Shown here piece by piece: positions 1 to 10,645 of a stretch of 64,000 nucleotides of DNA (position 1 is the stretch's first letter; each line of letters starts with the position of its first letter). A program made the translations under genes and the position numbers. Source of the DNA: Corythucha ciliata (Eukaryota > Arthropoda > Insecta > Hemiptera > Tingidae). The stretch covers positions 26,330,198 through 26,394,197 of the forward strand of contig CM075937.1 in NCBI GenBank assembly GCA_038030265.1, read 5' to 3'. The notes under the pieces are model-generated. The model was given only the letters and a program-made list of their open reading frames with translations, had not been told where the DNA came from and searched no databases.

Positions 1-410
1 TTCCGCAAGTGTGGTTGCTATGGCGGGATAATGTTATTTCTTATTTGGAGTCCTTGAATCCCGCTTGCTGCATTTGTTCCCCACCGTTCACAAAAAGGCC
101 CCTGGTCCAACCCCTCCATGGCTTCGCATATAGTCCCTTATTCACAATTTTGTCATGTTTTACGGTGGCCTTAGCATCTACTAGTCGCTGTGAAGGAGCC
201 GTTCAATTAAGAATGGAACTACTGCACGAGGGGGCGTAACTGACAGTTCCGCTTTTGCGGAGGGAGCTGTAACTGATACTTTCAGCAACAAAAATTTTTC
301 CCAGGTGAGATGGGTAAGCAGCAACTGGCGAGGGCGGACCTCCCTGAGGACCGGCATCCCAGGAAAAACTATGGTACACAACTAAATACTGCTGCATAGA
401 CCATTTTCAC

Positions 411-624
411 CGCACCACCCTACCATACCTGTAAATTCGAGGGGGTGGGAATGCTGAAATGAAGAAATTGACCTTTAAATGAAATATGTACTTACCATTT
501 AGGAGGTCATGGGTTCGAATCTGAATTCAAAACAAGTAAATGGTAAGTATTTCATTTAAAGGTAAATTTCTACATTTCAGCCTCCCGACCCATTCGAATT
601 CACAGGTATGAATAGGGTGGTGAT
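411..624. repeat. Foldback element with a tRNA B-box remnant
   Basis: The outer arms read CACCACCCTA...ACCTGT near 411 and their reverse complement near 600-624. An inner pair at 473-500 and 538-561 is almost perfect (TTTAAATGAAAT with CTTACCATTT). The loop holds GGGTTCGAATC, a Pol III B-box, followed by CAAAACAAGTAAA, which also flanks the better tRNA-like module near 1171. It appears to be a decayed member of the same hairpin family. The B counterpart is about 37145-37358. No gene is visible between here and the next repeat at 1149. Confidence 0.6.
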
Positions 625-1148
625 GTCAGGGGGAGTGATCCCAATAATTGTCCGAGACAGAGTCGTGTAAACACAATAATTAATTGATTAATTGTCGGAT
701 TAGTAAATTAAAATAACTTATAATTTGTGTTTTCAGGGAAGGCCGCCGCCAAGAACTGCGTGAGTCCGCGTACAAAGCTCAGATGCTCAGATATTGAATT
801 TCTCAAATTCAATAAGGCGCTGGCAACGTATTTCCGTCACTTGACGTTTCATACAGTGTGACAACAACTTCGTATTATTCGGAAACGAGAAACCTGTGAA
901 TGTTTACCTCCGATCCCGACGTTTCGTTGCAGTAATACTTTTGAGATACCCTTATAGCAATTAATGTTACCTTTACTATGTTTTTAGAGATGTTATGATA
1001 GTCCAGTCAATGAATGGTGAAAAACTTGTGTACACGGCATGGCCGGTTTAATGATTTTTTTATTTTTCCGCTGTGTTTGGGGTAGTTTTTGGGAGGTAAA
1101 CATTCTAAAAGTCTCCGGACGTCCGACGTAAGCGGGCTGCTTTACTTG

Positions 1149-1300
1149 TTTTGAGTTCCGAGAAAAAATTGCTCCCAGGGTGGGATTCGAACCCACGACC
1201 TCCTAGTTTCGCGCCAGGCGCTCTGCCACTAAGCTAGCCTTGAGAGGCTTACGCTAAGAGCGAACCCCACCAGAGAGAAACTCCCTCTCGGAACTCAAAC
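1149..1300 (-). repeat. tRNA-like module inside a short inverted repeat
   Basis: On the minus strand 1243-1171 has an A-box-like TAGCTTAGTGGC, a pairable anticodon arm and a perfect T-arm (GTGGG-TTCGAAT-CCCAC), followed by a T6 run like a Pol III terminator. The acceptor stem is poor, so it is not a convincing functional tRNA. It lies between inverted copies of GAGTTCCGAGA (1153-1163) and TCTCGGAACTC (1286-1296). A tRNA-derived SINE core caught in a foldback element is the best reading. The copy at 37883-38034 is nearly identical. Confidence 0.6.
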
Positions 1301-1331
1301 GCACGAACCGGGTCAGTGCGTGTTTTACAAT

Positions 1332-1612
1332 TGTTCTTTTTTCTTTACGTGTCCCAGCAATTAATTAATTGCAAATTAGACGACCCTTGTCTTAGGACTT
1401 TTTTCTCGGAACTCAAAACAAGTAAAAAATGGTAAGTATTTAGCTTCAATAAAGTTTAATTCTTTATTTTCAGACTCCCCACTCCCTCGAATTCACTGCA
1501 GGGTGACTAGGGTGGTGCGGTGAGGGGGGAGTAATCCCTTGAAAAGTCCTAAGACAAGGGTCGTCTAATTTGCAATTAATTAATTGCTGGGACACGTAAA
1601 GAAAAAAGAACA
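1332..1612. repeat. Foldback element with 71-bp arms
   Basis: The arms at 1332-1402 and 1542-1612 are essentially perfect reverse complements and start TGTTCTTTTTTCTTTACG. The interior carries TCTCGGAACTCAAAAC, shared with the tRNA-like module just upstream, and a segment ending GGGGGGAGTAATCCC that recurs near 16090. It is a nonautonomous hairpin element with no coding content. The B copy is 38066-38346. Confidence 0.8.
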
Positions 1613-2760
1613 TTTGCCACAAAGGTTTCCCTAGCACAACAATTTTTCAACCTTACGTGACTCGGGAATATTCGAAAATTTTGTTTAAAAAACGCGTTTT
1701 TCGGCAGTTATTGTCTATTTTGTTTGAACGGCTTCACTTTTATTTTCTAACTATAGTCCAACGAAAATAAGTTGAAGAGCATTAGATTTCTTTTGAAATT
1801 AGCCATTTCCGTGGTTACATTGGTACAAGATTGTCGAAAAGTGAAATGTAATCCTCTTCAACTTATTTTCTGAGAACTATTGTGAGACACGAAAAGTAGA
1901 GTTTTGCAAGCAAAAGAGTCGAACATGAAGCTTTTAAACCGAGTTTTCCAATATTCCCGACCCACGTAAGTTGGAAACTACTAGGAATAAAAAAAAATTC
2001 CAGGGGAAAAAGTTGTGGCTAATTTTGTCAGCTATTCATTCGAAGAGGAGGTCATTGGGGCTATGATTTGCAAATTACGAAAAATCTAAACAAGTGATCT
2101 TCCCAGTGGTCTCCAGCAGCCCGCTCACATCGGATGTCCGGGTAATTTTTGTATTTTTACCTCCCAACTACCTAAAACACAGCAGAAAAATTACAATGGG
2201 GAACTTCCATGAATGCCCGATTTAGGAGAAAAGTATACCGGTGAATCGGTACGCGGACAGAAGGATATCAACGGTAGATGCATTGATATCAATGTTTGAT
2301 TGATTTCAATGTTTAATGTGAGCAATTATCTTGTTGAAGAGCCCTCTGCAAGTTCCCCATTCACTAAACTTACCATGTCGTCTAATTGACTGGACTATGA
2401 AACCCGTTTACAATTCTTATTTTGGTCTGTCATGTAATTAGAAGGCTTGAAATTACTTAATTATGTATGACAGTCCGTTGTGCTTCAGTTATTGAAATAA
2501 AATTAGAAAGTCATCCTGGTTGCTGTTCGTGAAACCGTGACTTTAGGCGGCATACAAGTACTACCCCTCGCCCAGTATCCCCTCACCGTTTTACGCGCAA
2601 AGTATTCGGAATATTTCATTTTTTATGGTCTCATATGAAACCTTATAGTCTTGAGACTTGCCCAGCAGAGCCTTCAATTTTGACTTTCCTCGAATTTTAA
2701 ATTAACTTCACAAAATTAATAGGAATGTTATGAATTTAAAATTCATGTATTAAGGGTGTT
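1613..2760. other. Noncoding stretch
   Basis: No convincing gene is visible. A weak inverted repeat lies at about 1754-1872 (GAAAATAAGTTGAAGAG and its complement). Its right arm is 13 bp shorter than in copy B. Confidence 0.5.
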
Positions 2761-3058
2761 AGGGAGTTATTGCATAACCGTCTGACGGTTAACGTTAACG
2801 GTTATGTGACGTCATGATAAGAGTAAAGTTCAAATTTTTAGTTTAAGCGTTAATCACAAACGTTTAAAGACCAGTATGAGGAGGTGTTTATTAATTTATT
2901 TGAAGCAATTAAGTGCATCTATGCCCTACCATGTGTTCATATTTTAGCGCAACTATTATTTGCAATAACTCTTTCTCCACCGACTTAAACAGCTACGCTT
3001 ATGGTGACGTCACATAACCGTAAACGTTAAGCGTCAGACGGCTATGCAATAACTCCCT
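2761..3058. mobile_element. MITE with AGGGAGTTATTGCATA termini
   Basis: The element is about 298 bp. It starts AGGGAGTTATTGCATAACCG and ends with the inverse, GCAATAACTCCCT. Subterminal parts also pair and contain GTGACGTCA and ACGTTAACG-like blocks. The same termini bound 19449-20249 and occur at 39493-39790 and 63955 onward, so this is a family. It has no coding capacity and no superfamily is assigned. Confidence 0.85.
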
Positions 3059-3252
3059 ATTAATGAAAAATGTTAAACCCTGTATTAATTTGTTATATGC
3101 TTAATTCCGAACAGATGGGTGTAGTCCATAGAAACGAAGAAATTGGACACAAAAAATACGAAATAACAGGGTTTACGACGAATGCATATGTTAAACTTCT
3201 GAGAAAGAATACCCCTTATGTTCACATGACAGAAATCTTATGTGTTACCTAC

Positions 3253-4738
3253 AGGGCTGGGCAGTGCTTGAATTGCGTAATTAAATTACAATTAGTAATT
3301 GGTAATTTGTAATTGTTGCAACACACCATTGTAATTGGTAATTTGTAATTAAAAACACTTTTTCTAAGTAATTTGTAATTAACAATTACCAATTTCATTC
3401 CCACCTTCAGAGCAAATATTATGTCGAAAACTCAGCGGGTACTATTTCGTGCCTTACTTTTACTTGGAGCTTTCGTAGAGGAGTTTTTACATGAAATTCA
3501 ATGAAAAATAAGAGTTTCAAAGTAATTATGACACGAGCGATACCCTCGAGCTTAGGGTTGCCAATTTGAAATTTGAGAAAAACGGTACAAAAGTTTCCCC
3601 CAACCACAGAAAGCTGACACCACAAAAAGCTCGAACCACAAGAAACTGCAATCCAAATAGCTCTAACCGGACCTGACGGCTATGTGACGTCACAATAAGC
3701 ATAACATTCAAAAATTTGAGTATATGGGTTTCAGTTGGGTTTCCTCGACCCCTTCCCAATCATCCTCGCCTAAACTTCGCACACAAATTTTGGCTTCATT
3801 TCTGCACCAATCTCTGATTTCAAAGTCGCTTTTTAATCAGGAAGTTCTACAGTGACGTTAACCCGACTGAAACCCCGCCACGGGAGTGAAAACTTATACG
3901 TAAGAAAACCGAGGAACGAAGGTCGCCATTCACGGGAAGCGCTAAATGTTTTTTAAGTTACATTTTAAAGATACCCCGCGGCCCTCCTCACAATAAATGT
4001 CAGTTGGGCGAATACATTTGTGAAACTTTGCATCCACTCCAAGCTAACGCTGTTCAGCTTGCGCTGTTGTTGTTCGCGTGTGCGAAGTTGAGCGAATTCG
4101 ATTATATTTTATTTTTAATTATTTTTTTCGAATATATTGTTGTTCGGCAAAATGGGCCACGAAAAATTTATCGTTCCTGGATGTTCGTCGATGTATGAAG
4201 CTGGTGGCGTGATCGTTTATTTTTCGAATTCCTAAGGATGGCAGGTTAGCTGATTTTATTTTTCTAAAATTTAGACGACATCTAGACGGCAAGCTTGTGG
4301 TTTTACTAACGCGTACATTTATTTGTGTCTCTGAGAAGTCAAGTTTTAAAGAAATAAATGGGTATTCAAGCACAACTTTGGTTTTTCATTTATCTATTTC
4401 TGTGAATATTCAAGGCTGAACTGGAAAATGTTCATCTCATACATTTTATTAGTGCATTTCATCATTTTTTAGGCGTTTTCCAGAAAAAAAATTGGATGAA
4501 TCAATTTGAACTTAAACATCTGAATACGAAAGTTAAAATTAAGGGAGACGGTAAAGGTGAATGGAGGAGGGTAATGGGGTTCAGAAGTCCCCCCCCCCTC
4601 TATGTCGCATGGTCAACCGAAGGTTCGGTCGCTATTCTCTTGGATAGCCACCGTCGCTCAAAATCGGCCTCACTTTTTCCCTATTCAGATTCTTCTCTTT
4701 AGAGTATTAAACCGCTCCCCGAACCCCGCCTTCACATG
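3253..4738. other. Noncoding stretch with TAATTTGTAATT-type repeats
   Basis: Positions 3275-3395 contain several near-copies of GGTAATTTGTAATT after CAGGGCTGGGCAGT, which resembles a hAT-type terminus. The rest has only short ORFs without recognisable domains. A C9-C10 run lies at about 4589. The stretch ends at the insertion site of the LTR element. Confidence 0.45.
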
Positions 4739-5000
4739 TGTTAGCGATTTCGAAACCGAGATGACGTCAGAATCACCCGCGCTGTACGGTTGGTGCAGGT
4801 GGACCGTTGGCTGCCCTGGGACGGTCATCCGAATGGGCCTCCACCCACTGAGGAGAGAGAGTCGTGCACGAGAAGTCGAGCGAATGAGACGTATGAGACG
4901 CATTGAGAAGTTTTATGAATATAGAAGCCATTTTTTTTATTTCTATGAGTTTGAGTTTTCCTTTATTTATTAAAATCCTGACAAAACGAGTGAGAGAACA
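4739..5000 (+). repeat. 5' LTR
   Basis: 262 bp, starting TGTTAGCGATTTCG and ending GAGAGAACA. It matches the 3' LTR apart from a 1-bp T-run difference in the final 40 bp. Confidence 0.93.
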
Positions 5001-5218
5001 GTTTTCAGAAGTGGGGATTGAACTCGGAAAAGTTGAAACTGAGACGGAGTTTCAGGACCGATTCTCGCATTCGCTTGCCGATTTGGGATGCACTGACGCC
5101 ATAACTATGGAAATAGTCGAGAAGCCTGGGAGCGTGCCTGTCTGTAAAAAGCCGTACAGAGCAACCGTTAAAGAACGTGGAGAACTTCAGGAAATCATAA
5201 GTAGCCAGGTGGTCGGAG
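5001..5218 (+). pseudogene. Gypsy pol fragment, start of reverse transcriptase
   Basis: The reading frame shows a segment around LGCTDAITMEIVEKPG and KPYRATVKERGELQEII, the usual gypsy stretch just before the reverse transcriptase palm. It stops short of every catalytic motif. Near 5210 the sequence jumps to the RNase H tail in another frame, so this is a deletion junction. The open frame extends upstream into the LTR, so its apparent start is not meaningful. No gag or protease sequence is visible. Confidence 0.7.
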
Positions 5219-6064
5219 TTGATGTCCGAGTTCGACTTTGAGATTCGACATCGACCTGGAACTCAAATGAGCCACGTAGACGCCCTGAGTCGTGCGCCAG
5301 TGGAGGATGCTACGGACACCTTAGATGAGATTTTGGAACGTCGAGTGGAAATCTACTGGTCCGCCAACGCAGCAGAGGAGGAGACGCCGGAAAACGACTA
5401 CATCGTGGGGATTCAGCGTAGCGACGCAGCTCTTAGAGAGATCATTAAGATTCTGGAGACTCCGATGGATCAGCGGACGGGGAACGAGGATTACACCTCT
5501 CCAACCGAACTACAAGAACAAGCGAGAAGACGCATTATGCAAGAACACGAGAGGTGGAGGTCGACCCACCAAAACCGCCCCGAGGTCACCTTCGATGTGG
5601 GACAACTAGTATATTTGAGACGCCCTCCCGTCCAGACCGGGGAATCCACGAAGCTCCAACCTAAGTATAGGGGACCCCTGGTGGTGTTAGCGAAATTCCC
5701 AGGAGACACTTATAAAGTTGCCGCCTTGAGGAACACAAAAGGGACCTACTACATAACTAATGCCCACGTTTCCTTGTTGAAGCCCTTCCAGGGATACGAA
5801 GAGGAGGACGAATCGGAGGAAGAACCGGCTGAGACGGACCCGCAAGACTCTACGGAAACGATGATGCAGCGCTACCGACGGCTGATAGACGTTGAGGACG
5901 ACACTACCCCTTCCGCTGAATCAGAGGAGAAACAGGCGGTAGAGCCAGAAACGACGGACGACGCCCCGGGAAGCGAAGACGATGCCCCTGAGCCGGAAAG
6001 AGACGGCCGACTAACGAGAATAAGACGGCGACCGCGTCACCTTGAAGATTATGTGACCAAGTAA
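5219..6064 (+). pseudogene. Gypsy pol fragment: RNase H tail and integrase C-terminus
   Basis: The open frame is about 281 codons. It begins with FEIRHRPGTQMSHVDALSR, the conserved end of gypsy RNase H, and later has LQPKYRGPLVVLAKFPGDTY, the GPY-type integrase C-terminal domain. The integrase zinc-binding and catalytic (D,D,E) regions are missing, so the protein cannot be a working polymerase or integrase. The last 90 residues are acidic and then basic (ending RIRRRPRHLEDYV), typical of a pol tail. The intact frame probably reflects recent origin from a deleted parent. Confidence 0.85.
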
Positions 6065-6108
6065 CTAGACCTGTTAAATCCGAGCGAATCCTATACGCTG
6101 TTAAAGTT

Positions 6109-6690
6109 GTAAATAGTTTGTGCCTTGAGACGTTATTTGATAAACTTGCTTCAAAAGAATTGTATTAGAATGTAAGACGATGCCGACTTCAGAAAATTCT
6201 ATTTGCTCGTAGAATTAGAAAAGATGTAAATATTTTGTGCCTTGAGACGTTATTTGATAAACTTTTCGAAAATTGTATTATAATGTGAGACGATACTGGC
6301 TTCGGAGAATCCCTACTTGTTCATAGACTTAGGAAAGCTGTAAATAGTTATTTTTTTTTTTATGAGATGTTATTCGAAAATTGTTTCAAGAATTTGTGTT
6401 AGAGTCTAAGACTATTAAATTCCTACTTGTTGATAGGATTAGAAAGTCTGTAAATAATTTTGTGCACTGATGAGACGTTAGATGATAAGACTTTTCCAAA
6501 ACAAAAATTGTGTTAGATTTAAGACGATATTGACTTCGGTAAACTGTTAATTACCGATGAAATTGGAGACGTTGTAAATAGTTTGAGAGTTGGCGATGCA
6601 TTCATGTCATTGTGTGCCTAATTTCGAATGTGTGTAGTATGAATGTCGTGTGAAACAGAATCAGATGAGCTTCGCAGACCGAGGACTTAT
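6109..6690 (+). repeat. Degenerate tandem repeat in the LTR element's 3' region
   Basis: Five diverged units begin with TGTAAATA at about 6109, 6224, 6339, 6449 and 6574, a period of 110-125 bp. Each contains a GAGACGTTA-like block and TTGTRTTAGA. It lies between the pol stop and the 3' LTR and has no coding content. Confidence 0.8.
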
Positions 6691-6774
6691 GAGACGTTGA
6701 GACGCCCCCCCCCCCTTCGAGACGATAGACGGCACACTCGAATCGAGGACGATCCGAGAGTCAGGATGGACGAG

Positions 6775-7037
6775 TGTTAGCGATTTCGAAACCGAGATGA
6801 CGTCAGAATCACCCGCGCTGTACGGTTGGTGCAGGTGGACCGTTGGCTGCCCTGGGACGGTCATCCGAATGGGCCTCCACCCACTGAGGAGAGAGAGTCG
6901 TGCACGAGAAGTCGAGCGAATGAGACGTATGAGACGCATTGAGAAGTTTTATGAATATAGAAGCCATTTTTTTTATTTCTATGAGTTTGAGTTTTCCTTT
7001 TATTTATTAAAATCCTGACAAAACGAGTGAGAGAACA
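6775..7037 (+). repeat. 3' LTR
   Basis: 263 bp, the partner of 4739-5000 with one extra T. It is followed directly by the CATG target duplication and then the interrupted hairpin sequence. Confidence 0.93.
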
Positions 7038-7041
7038 CATG

Positions 7042-7160
7042 CAAGTTTTTTAAAAGGCTGAGCTGTGGGCTTCAACCAATCAGAGCACTCCCTGTACACA
7101 GTGCGGAGCCCTCTGATTGGTTGAAGCCCACAGCTCAGCTTTTTGAAGCTTGCATGTGAA
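7042..7160. repeat. Hairpin repeat split by the LTR element
   Basis: The arms share GGCTGAGCTGTGGGCTTCAA (7059-7078) and its complement (about 7115-7138), and both ends carry CTTCACATG. The left end lies before 4739 because the LTR element inserted into it. In this copy the symmetry stops at GAAGGCGG (about 7165), unlike B, where it continues. Confidence 0.8.
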
Positions 7161-8029
7161 GGCGGCTTAAGCCTTATCCACACACGTTTAAAGACCAGAG
7201 TATGGAGAGGTGTTTTATTAATTCATTTGAAGCAATTAAGTACATCCATGCTCCTATCATGTGTTCATATTTTATAGTCACTCCTAATGGACCATTGTCC
7301 AACATTAAAAAAGCGCTGTTTTGGCTATGAAACCTTTTATGAAACAATTTATGAAAACAATGTTGGAGTATGGTAACTCCAACCTACCTCCCGGAGGTGA
7401 ACTTCACCATTAGAGAATGGGCCATTCGTTGCGTAGGTCACTTGATAAAAATCTTTCGGTGACTTTAACAACTCGTCGCCACCTCGCGCAACAGAACGAC
7501 TCACTATTCATTACTCGACGACTCACTATATGCACTTGACAACTCATGACTCATCTAATCGCAATAGACTTGACACTCTGAGCGTATGCAACTTAACGAT
7601 GCAGCTGCAGAGGGGTTGCTAGCTATATCTCGCATGAAGAGCTTTTGGCCTGTGTAATACTTTGGTAAACGGACTAATAAAAGAAAACGACATGTTAACT
7701 TAACCACGCCAAAACTAGCAGAGTGAGCTTTCTTTATTCTTTTTTGTTATATACAGTGTAGCATCCATCCATCGTGAGGTCAACATCAACAATTCAGTAT
7801 GTTACAGCCAGCCTGAGAGCTGGTTGTCTAATCCAGTGAGTGGGTTAGACCAAGCCTGCACCGACATGTCTCCGGGCTCATGAAAGGCATCTCTGATCCT
7901 CTCTTCGAGAGCTGTTCATCCATTTCCATTCCTCAAACCCATTGTGACCCTGCGGCCCCATCAATGTAAGGCATACCCTATATACTCGATCACTTGGAGA
8001 GGGAGGAGGAAAAATTGCGGTGGAGACTA
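7161..8029. other. Noncoding stretch before the LINE
   Basis: No recognisable gene. It shares GTTTAAAGACCAG with the MITE at 2861. The end (7994-8029) is the 5' target flank of the LINE insertion. Confidence 0.5.
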
Positions 8030-8042
8030 GCTTTGGAGCGGT

Positions 8043-8941
8043 GTAAAGGTGGAGGGAAGCATGATAGGGCCGGAAACTTTAGGCCCATAAGTTTAAGTTC
8101 GGTAATGATGAGGTTGATGGAGAAGACGCTAGACGGGTATATCCGGGAGGGCATAGGTAAAAGCAGACCATATCATCCGAGGCAGCATGCTTATATAGCG
8201 GGGAAATCGACAGAGTCGGCGTTGCAAGAGCTGGTAGGGAAGCTGGAGGATACCATAGCTCAAAAAGAATACGCATTGGTTTTGTTCCTGGACATAGGGG
8301 GAGCATTCAACCAGGTCACTTTTTAGAGTATAGTGGAGGCTTTGAAAACCTTTCGGGTGAACCCGATGGTGGTTAGATGGATTAGTCATGCTCTGAGGCA
8401 TAGGTGGATTAGGGCAGAGTTAGGGGGAGAAACTGTAGAAAGGAGGGCAAAGATAGGAACTCCGCAGGGGTCTAGCCTCTCGCCCCTCTTATGGATAATA
8501 GTGGTAGATGAACTAATTAGATTAATGGAGGAAAATGGCTTCTATATGCAGTTTTTTGCGGATGATGGAGCCATCGTGGTTAGAGGAAAGGTATTGTCGA
8601 CACTTTTTGAACATATGAGGCAGGCGATTAGTATAGTGGAGGAATGGTGCGAGCCAAGAGGGTTAACCATTAACCCGAGCAAGGTGAAGCTGTGTCTGTT
8701 CACACACAAGAGGAACAGGCAGGGGCTTCAGACTCTACAGATTAGGGGCAAGGAGGTGGAGTTAACAACGGAAGTTAAGTATTTAGGGGTGTGGCTAGAT
8801 CATCGACTGAGCTGGGAAAAGCACATAAGGGAAACTTATCAGAAGGCGATGGGCACCTTTTGTCAGGTTAGAAGGGTAGTGGGGAAAACATGGGGGCTAT
8901 GGAAACGGCATACAGATTGGACTGCATGTCGGGGGAGGTAG
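8043..8941 (+). pseudogene. LINE reverse transcriptase, broken
   Basis: The frame shows NFRPISL, the GKSTESAL block, FLDIGGAFNQV (motif A with the first catalytic Asp), GTPQGSSLSPLLW (motif B) and FFADDGAIV (motif C, the catalytic AspAsp pair). KYLGVWLDHRLSW follows. A TAG at 8324-8326 interrupts it after NQVTF, and past about 8890 the frame shifts towards the RNase H frame. The expected thumb segment between VGKTWGL and AYRLDC is missing, an internal deletion shared by both copies. Motif A reads GGAF here and EGAF in B. Confidence 0.9.
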
Positions 8942-9924
8942 GAAACGGGGGGATACGAGAACACATGCGCAGAGTGGCACCGTCCACGGGCATGAGATCG
9001 GATCAAATGGTTAAACAAGGAGACTTTGTAAAGACGATCGTGGTCAAACTATTCCGGGAAACCGGGCAAGGGGGTCATACAGAAGAGATTAAGTGTTTCA
9101 CGGACGGTTCAAAAATTGGAACCGGGAAAGGGAAGGCGGGGTCAGGCATATACATCCCCGGAATGGGGGTGGAAGAGAGCCTGACGTTGGGGAAATACGC
9201 GACGGTGTTCCAGGCGGAGGTTGCGGCCATAGAGGCTTGTGCAATTGAACTGAGACGGAAAGGTGCGACAAATAAGCGAATAACGATATACTCGGACAGC
9301 CGAGCCGCCCTCGGGGCCATTTCCAGGCCGGTGGTCAAGTCGGGGGCGGTGGGGAGCTGTAGAGCCAGTATATCGGCACTGCTGACGGAGGGTAACACGG
9401 TTACATTAGGGTGGGTACCAGGTCATGCTGGCATCCCGGGGAATGAGAGAGCAGACAAGCTGGCTAAGACGGGGGCCATGACAGAATATGTCGGCCCAGA
9501 ACCGGCGGTGGGGATAGCAAGGGAAGTAGGACTCAGTGAAATTCGGGGTTGGGCGAAAGCGGAAGCCCAGGCACGATGGGAAGCAGAAGATCACTGCAGA
9601 CAAGCGAAAGAGGGCATTAAAAGGTATGATGCCAACACGACAAAGTGGCTGGTAGGGTTAGGGCGGAAGCAAACTAGAAAGATAGTAGGTATATTTACAG
9701 GGCACTTTGCAGTTCAGAGACACTTGCACATGATGGGGCTAATAGGGGACCCTACATGTGAGAGGTGTGGAGTGGAGGAGGAGACAACGGGTCATTTAGT
9801 GAGAGCAGCGAGGTTTGCTATATTTGGGAGGGACAGGTTGACCGACCTAGAATTTTCCAGGGCTCAAGGGGTCCGAGTACTGGATTTTCTGGGGAGGGTG
9901 AGGAGATTTGAGGAGCCGTGCTAG
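8890..9924 (+). CDS. LINE RNase H domain and C-terminal region
   Basis: The uninterrupted frame of 344 codons holds an RNase H fold with its acidic residues in order: Asp of CFTDGSKIG, Glu of VFQAEVAAIEA, Asp of IYSDSRAAL and Asp of NERADKLAK, plus the handle-like GWVPGHAGIPGN. It would remove RNA from the RNA-DNA hybrid during retrotransposition. A terminal CERCG...GH motif resembles the usual LINE zinc knuckle but lacks the last Cys (HLVRAARFA). The first residues are the remnant of the polymerase thumb. It is intact only as a fragment of a dead element. Confidence 0.88.
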   Translation: MGAMETAYRLDCMSGEVGNGGIREHMRRVAPSTGMRSDQMVKQGDFVKTIVVKLFRETGQGGHTEEIKCFTDGSKIGTGKGKAGSGIYIPGMGVEESLTLGKYATVFQAEVAAIEACAIELRRKGATNKRITIYSDSRAALGAISRPVVKSGAVGSCRASISALLTEGNTVTLGWVPGHAGIPGNERADKLAKTGAMTEYVGPEPAVGIAREVGLSEIRGWAKAEAQARWEAEDHCRQAKEGIKRYDANTTKWLVGLGRKQTRKIVGIFTGHFAVQRHLHMMGLIGDPTCERCGVEEETTGHLVRAARFAIFGRDRLTDLEFSRAQGVRVLDFLGRVRRFEEPC

Positions 9925-9956
9925 CCCCGAATTCACTTGACGTCCACTGCGGGTAT

Positions 9957-10645
9957 GACGTATCCGGCTCTCTGAAGCTATAGCGGCATTGCTTCCTCCT
10001 TCAGGTATTCTATCGAGGATTACTCCATTGGTGACTCTTCACGTACTGAAGAAGCGTTCTTCCTCAGTTTGTAGCATTGGCCCTTCAATTTCGAGGCGAA
10101 ACAATTTGCGGACTGGAAGTATCACATTTCCCTCACGCGTCCACACTTCCGCCACTCACACGATGTTACCCGGGCCAGCTATCAAATTTACCACTCTTGC
10201 CAGTGGCTACTCGAGGTGTTTGGTGCGGTCGTCCTAGACTAGAACCAGGTCTCCCAACTTGAGAGAAGGATTTTATTCGTTATCCTTTCTCATCACCGGC
10301 AGGGAACCTAAATTCTCCACCTTGAAGCGTCTTTAGAGCTCTTCCAGTAGTATTTGCCGGTATTTGTAGCGCCGACGGAGGTCCTGTGCTTGCAGATAGA
10401 CGAATCCAGACGTGTTCGCGTTGTTTGTGACCGCAGGGGTGAGCGCCGCACGAGGTCTTTTCTGTCATGCGACAAGTACGTCAGCAGTCGGCTCACACTC
10501 GATAGCTGCATCGTCATTTCATAGACACGTCCCAGCGTCCGTCGCTCAACAGCTTCTTGCTTCTTCACCGTCCTCACCATTCTCTCCCAAAATCCTACCC
10601 ACCAAACAGCTGAGAGGGGTGAGAATCTCTACAAGATTTCTTTAG
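9957..10645 (-). pseudogene. BEL/Pao-like integrase remnant
   Basis: Read on the minus strand, about 10600-10450 gives GFWERMVRTVKK and later LLTYLSHDRKDL, the region after the integrase Glu. 10400-10060 gives DLRRRYKYRQILLEEL, KLGDLVLV, then ARVVNLIAGPGN and VRKLFRLEIEGP. This is the arrangement of BEL/Pao integrase C-termini (DUF5641-like). At least six stops and shifts break it. The catalytic core and LTRs are not visible. The same decay is present at 49846-50534, so it predates the duplication. Confidence 0.75.

Larger units (their letters stand above)
4739..7037 (+). mobile_element. Internally deleted Ty3/gypsy-type LTR retrotransposon
   Basis: It is bounded by near-identical LTRs starting TGTT and ending AACA, flanked by the 4-bp target duplication CATG (4735-4738 and 7038-7041). 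Copy B has a single CATG at 41455-41458, a clean empty site. The interior is only about 1.8 kb. It has an early reverse transcriptase piece, the end of RNase H, a gap through most of integrase and then the integrase C-terminal region. It would need proteins supplied in trans. TCAGAAGTGGGGATTGAAC just inside the 5' LTR resembles a tRNA-Leu-type primer binding site, an inference only. The LTR similarity and empty site imply recent insertion. Confidence 0.93.
8043..9928 (+). mobile_element. 5'-truncated LINE, copy A (3' end lost)
   Basis: A non-LTR retrotransposon fragment with reverse transcriptase followed by RNase H, as in I/LOA/Jockey-related clades. It starts inside the reverse transcriptase, right after GCTTTGGAGCGGT (8030-8042). 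In copy B the same 13 bases recur just after the poly(A) tail (44501-44513), so they are the target-site duplication. Copy A is cut off four bases after the RNase H frame by a 5.4-kb deletion, losing its 3' UTR, tail and second duplication. Endonuclease and ORF1 are absent. Confidence 0.9.

Noticed and set aside
1171..1243. Functional tRNA gene
   Set aside because: The acceptor stem pairs poorly, position 33 is not T, and it sits inside a repeated hairpin.
4903..5241. Start codon in the LTR as a true protein start
   Set aside because: The upstream part of the frame translates LTR sequence, and homology begins only near 5080.
8079..8401. Minus-strand frames opposite the LINE
   Set aside because: They are shadows of the polymerase frame on the other strand.
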